A DNA stretch of 13,872 nt, from positions 1 to 13,872 of the forward strand of contig CAKVAL010000040.1 in the NCBI GenBank assembly GCA_934725085.1, written 5' to 3'. Positions 12,499-13,872 of the stretch are shown piece by piece (the stretch's first letter is position 1; every line of letters begins with the position of its first letter). The DNA comes from an uncultured Erysipelotrichaceae bacterium. Lineage in GTDB: Bacteria; Bacillota_I; Bacilli_A; Erysipelotrichales; Erysipelotrichaceae. The translations under genes and the position numbers were made by a program. Under the pieces are notes generated by a model that was given only the letters and a program-made list of their open reading frames with translations, made no database searches and was not told where the DNA came from.

Positions 12499-13797
12499 AT
12501 GCAATTTATTGATAAAGTAAAAATTAAATTAAAAGCTGGAAATGGTGGCAATGGTCTTGTCTCTTTTAAACGTGAGAAATACAATCCTTTTGGTGGTCCA
12601 AATGGTGGTGATGGTGGTGATGGCGCTTCTATCGTATTTGAAGTAGATACTAATAAGTCAACACTATTAGATTTACGTTTCTCAAAGATGATTAAGGGTG
12701 ACAATGGTGCTGATGGTAAGCCAAATAATATGTTTGGTGAATCTAAGAAGGATGTTATTGTTAAGGTTCCTTTGGGTACTATTGTTAAGAACTTAAAAGA
12801 TAATACTATTATTGCTGACTTGAATACTATTGATTCAAAAGCTGTAATTTGCCAAGGTGGTAAGGGTGGTAAGGGTAACCGTCACTTTGCGACTTCTAGA
12901 AATTCTGTTCCTGAAAAGGCACAACTTGGTGAATCTGGTGAAGAAAAAGAAGTGGAAGTAGAACTTAAACTATTAGCTGATGTAGGCTTAGTGGGTTTCC
13001 CAAGTGTTGGTAAATCAACTCTATTATCAGTTGTATCTAAGGCTAGACCTGAAATAGCTGACTATCCATTCACAACACTTGTACCTCAACTTGGTATGGT
13101 TAAAGTTGGCGATGGATCGTTTGTTATGGCAGACTTACCAGGACTAATTGAAGGAGCTTCACAGGGTAAGGGTCTAGGTCATGAATTCTTGAAACATATT
13201 GAAAGATGTCGTGTAATCTTACATGTTATTGATATGTCAGGTGAATATAGAGATCCTCTAAGTGATTATGAAATCATTAATCATGAACTAGAGAGCTATC
13301 CAGGTAACTTAAGTTCTAGACCTCAAATTGTCATCGCTAATAAAATGGATGGCGATATGGCAAAAGAAAATCTAAAACGTTTTAAGGAAAAGTATCCTGA
13401 TGTAGAGATTTTTGAGACTATCACAATCATCAATGAGGGTTTAACTCCTGTATTATATAAAGTTAAGGATATGTTAAAGGAACTACCTCAATTTGCCTTA
13501 TATGATGAAAAGAAGGCAGAAGAGAAGGTTGTATATACCTTTACACCTGAAGAAGAATTTAGAGTATTTAACGAAGGCAATGGTATCTTTAGAATCGAAG
13601 GCGAAAAGATTGAAAGATTGTTTGAAAGAACTAATCTTAAGGATATGGATTCAGCATTACGTTTCGCTCGTGCGATGAGTAAGATGAAAGTTGATGAAGC
13701 CTTAAGAGAAAAAGGCTGTAAGAACGGCGATCAAGTCTTCATTAATGATACAAGCTTCGAATTCGTTGATGGTGACGATGAAGATGAATTTGAATAA
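12499..13797 (+). CDS. obg: GTPase Obg, ribosome assembly
   Basis: Obg is an essential GTPase that binds the 50S subunit and links ribosome maturation to stress and cell-cycle signals. The 432 residues comprise the glycine-rich Obg fold (1-158, with GGPNGGDGGDG at 32-42 and GGKGGKGNRHF at 120-130), the G domain (about 160-330) and the C-terminal OCT domain (about 350-425) with a short acidic tail. G motifs are GFPSVGKST (166-174), FTTLVP (191-196), DLPG (212-215) and NKMD (281-284). The G5 region reads ETITIINEGL rather than the usual SA-containing motif. The ribosome site before ATG 12499 is weak (AGAGAA), and a terminator separates it from rpmA, suggesting modest expression. Confidence 0.97.
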   Translation: MQFIDKVKIKLKAGNGGNGLVSFKREKYNPFGGPNGGDGGDGASIVFEVDTNKSTLLDLRFSKMIKGDNGADGKPNNMFGESKKDVIVKVPLGTIVKNLKDNTIIADLNTIDSKAVICQGGKGGKGNRHFATSRNSVPEKAQLGESGEEKEVEVELKLLADVGLVGFPSVGKSTLLSVVSKARPEIADYPFTTLVPQLGMVKVGDGSFVMADLPGLIEGASQGKGLGHEFLKHIERCRVILHVIDMSGEYRDPLSDYEIINHELESYPGNLSSRPQIVIANKMDGDMAKENLKRFKEKYPDVEIFETITIINEGLTPVLYKVKDMLKELPQFALYDEKKAEEKVVYTFTPEEEFRVFNEGNGIFRIEGEKIERLFERTNLKDMDSALRFARAMSKMKVDEALREKGCKNGDQVFINDTSFEFVDGDDEDEFE

Positions 13798-13852
13798 GGG
13801 GCTGTCCAAAAACCTAAGTGTTAAAACTTAAGGTTGGACAGCCTTTTTATTT
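13798..13852 (+). terminator. Long intrinsic terminator after obg
   Basis: GGCTGTCCAA (13800-13809) pairs perfectly with TTGGACAGCC (13834-13843). Inside, ACCTAAGT and ACTTAAGGT extend the stem with one bulged base. Five T follow. The length and the GGGGCTGTCC beginning recall ends of some insertion sequences. Confidence 0.93.
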
Positions 13853-13872
13853 ATATTTATATTCTTCTTTTG

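Noticed and set aside
1..13872. CRISPR arrays, tRNA or rRNA genes, transposase genes
   Set aside because: No regularly spaced repeats, cloverleaf or rRNA signatures, or transposase-like proteins were seen on either strand.

Overview
The window is AT-rich bacterial DNA with every convincing gene on the + strand. It has strong AGGAGG-type ribosome binding sites, U-tailed intrinsic terminators, a Firmicutes L21 leader RNA, and the rplU-prp-rpmA-obg cluster with an N-terminally extended L27. These point to a low-GC Gram-positive (Bacillota). The gene style, with a secreted beta-helix adhesin and a Na+-type decarboxylase operon, resembles fermentative gut lineages such as Erysipelotrichia. That finer placement is inference.

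Layout. Positions 1-42 hold the terminator of an upstream gene. Positions 137-1756 hold a glycerol-dehydrogenase-family oxidoreductase followed by the biotin transporter component bioY, closed by a terminator. Positions 1937-7453 form one tight operon: ATP-type PEP carboxykinase (pckA), oxaloacetate decarboxylase carboxyltransferase subunit, gamma-type membrane subunit, free-standing biotin carrier protein, Na+-translocating beta subunit, and a biotin protein ligase without a DNA-binding domain. Its upstream region carries a cre-like site, two candidate promoters, a perfect palindrome over a -10 box and a stem-loop touching the Shine-Dalgarno sequence. Positions 7585-10314 encode a 909-residue secreted beta-helix surface protein with a Thr-Pro linker and an EF-hand-like, cysteine-containing tail. 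Positions 10433-11422 encode an unrecognised helical protein. Positions 11459-13797 hold the L21 leader, L21, the L27-processing protease Prp, L27 and the ribosome-assembly GTPase Obg, closed by a long terminator hairpin.

How the genes work together. BioY imports biotin, the ligase attaches it to Lys78 of the carrier protein, and the carrier moves CO2 from the carboxyltransferase to the membrane beta subunit, which exports Na+. With PEP carboxykinase upstream, the operon could convert PEP to pyruvate via oxaloacetate, giving one ATP plus a sodium gradient with no net CO2 use. Run in reverse it could serve gluconeogenesis. This is the most interesting system-level reading of the window. Most individual families are known. 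The less explained items are the regulatory palindromes, a strong hairpin inside the biotin ligase gene, the adhesin tail and the 329-residue orphan.
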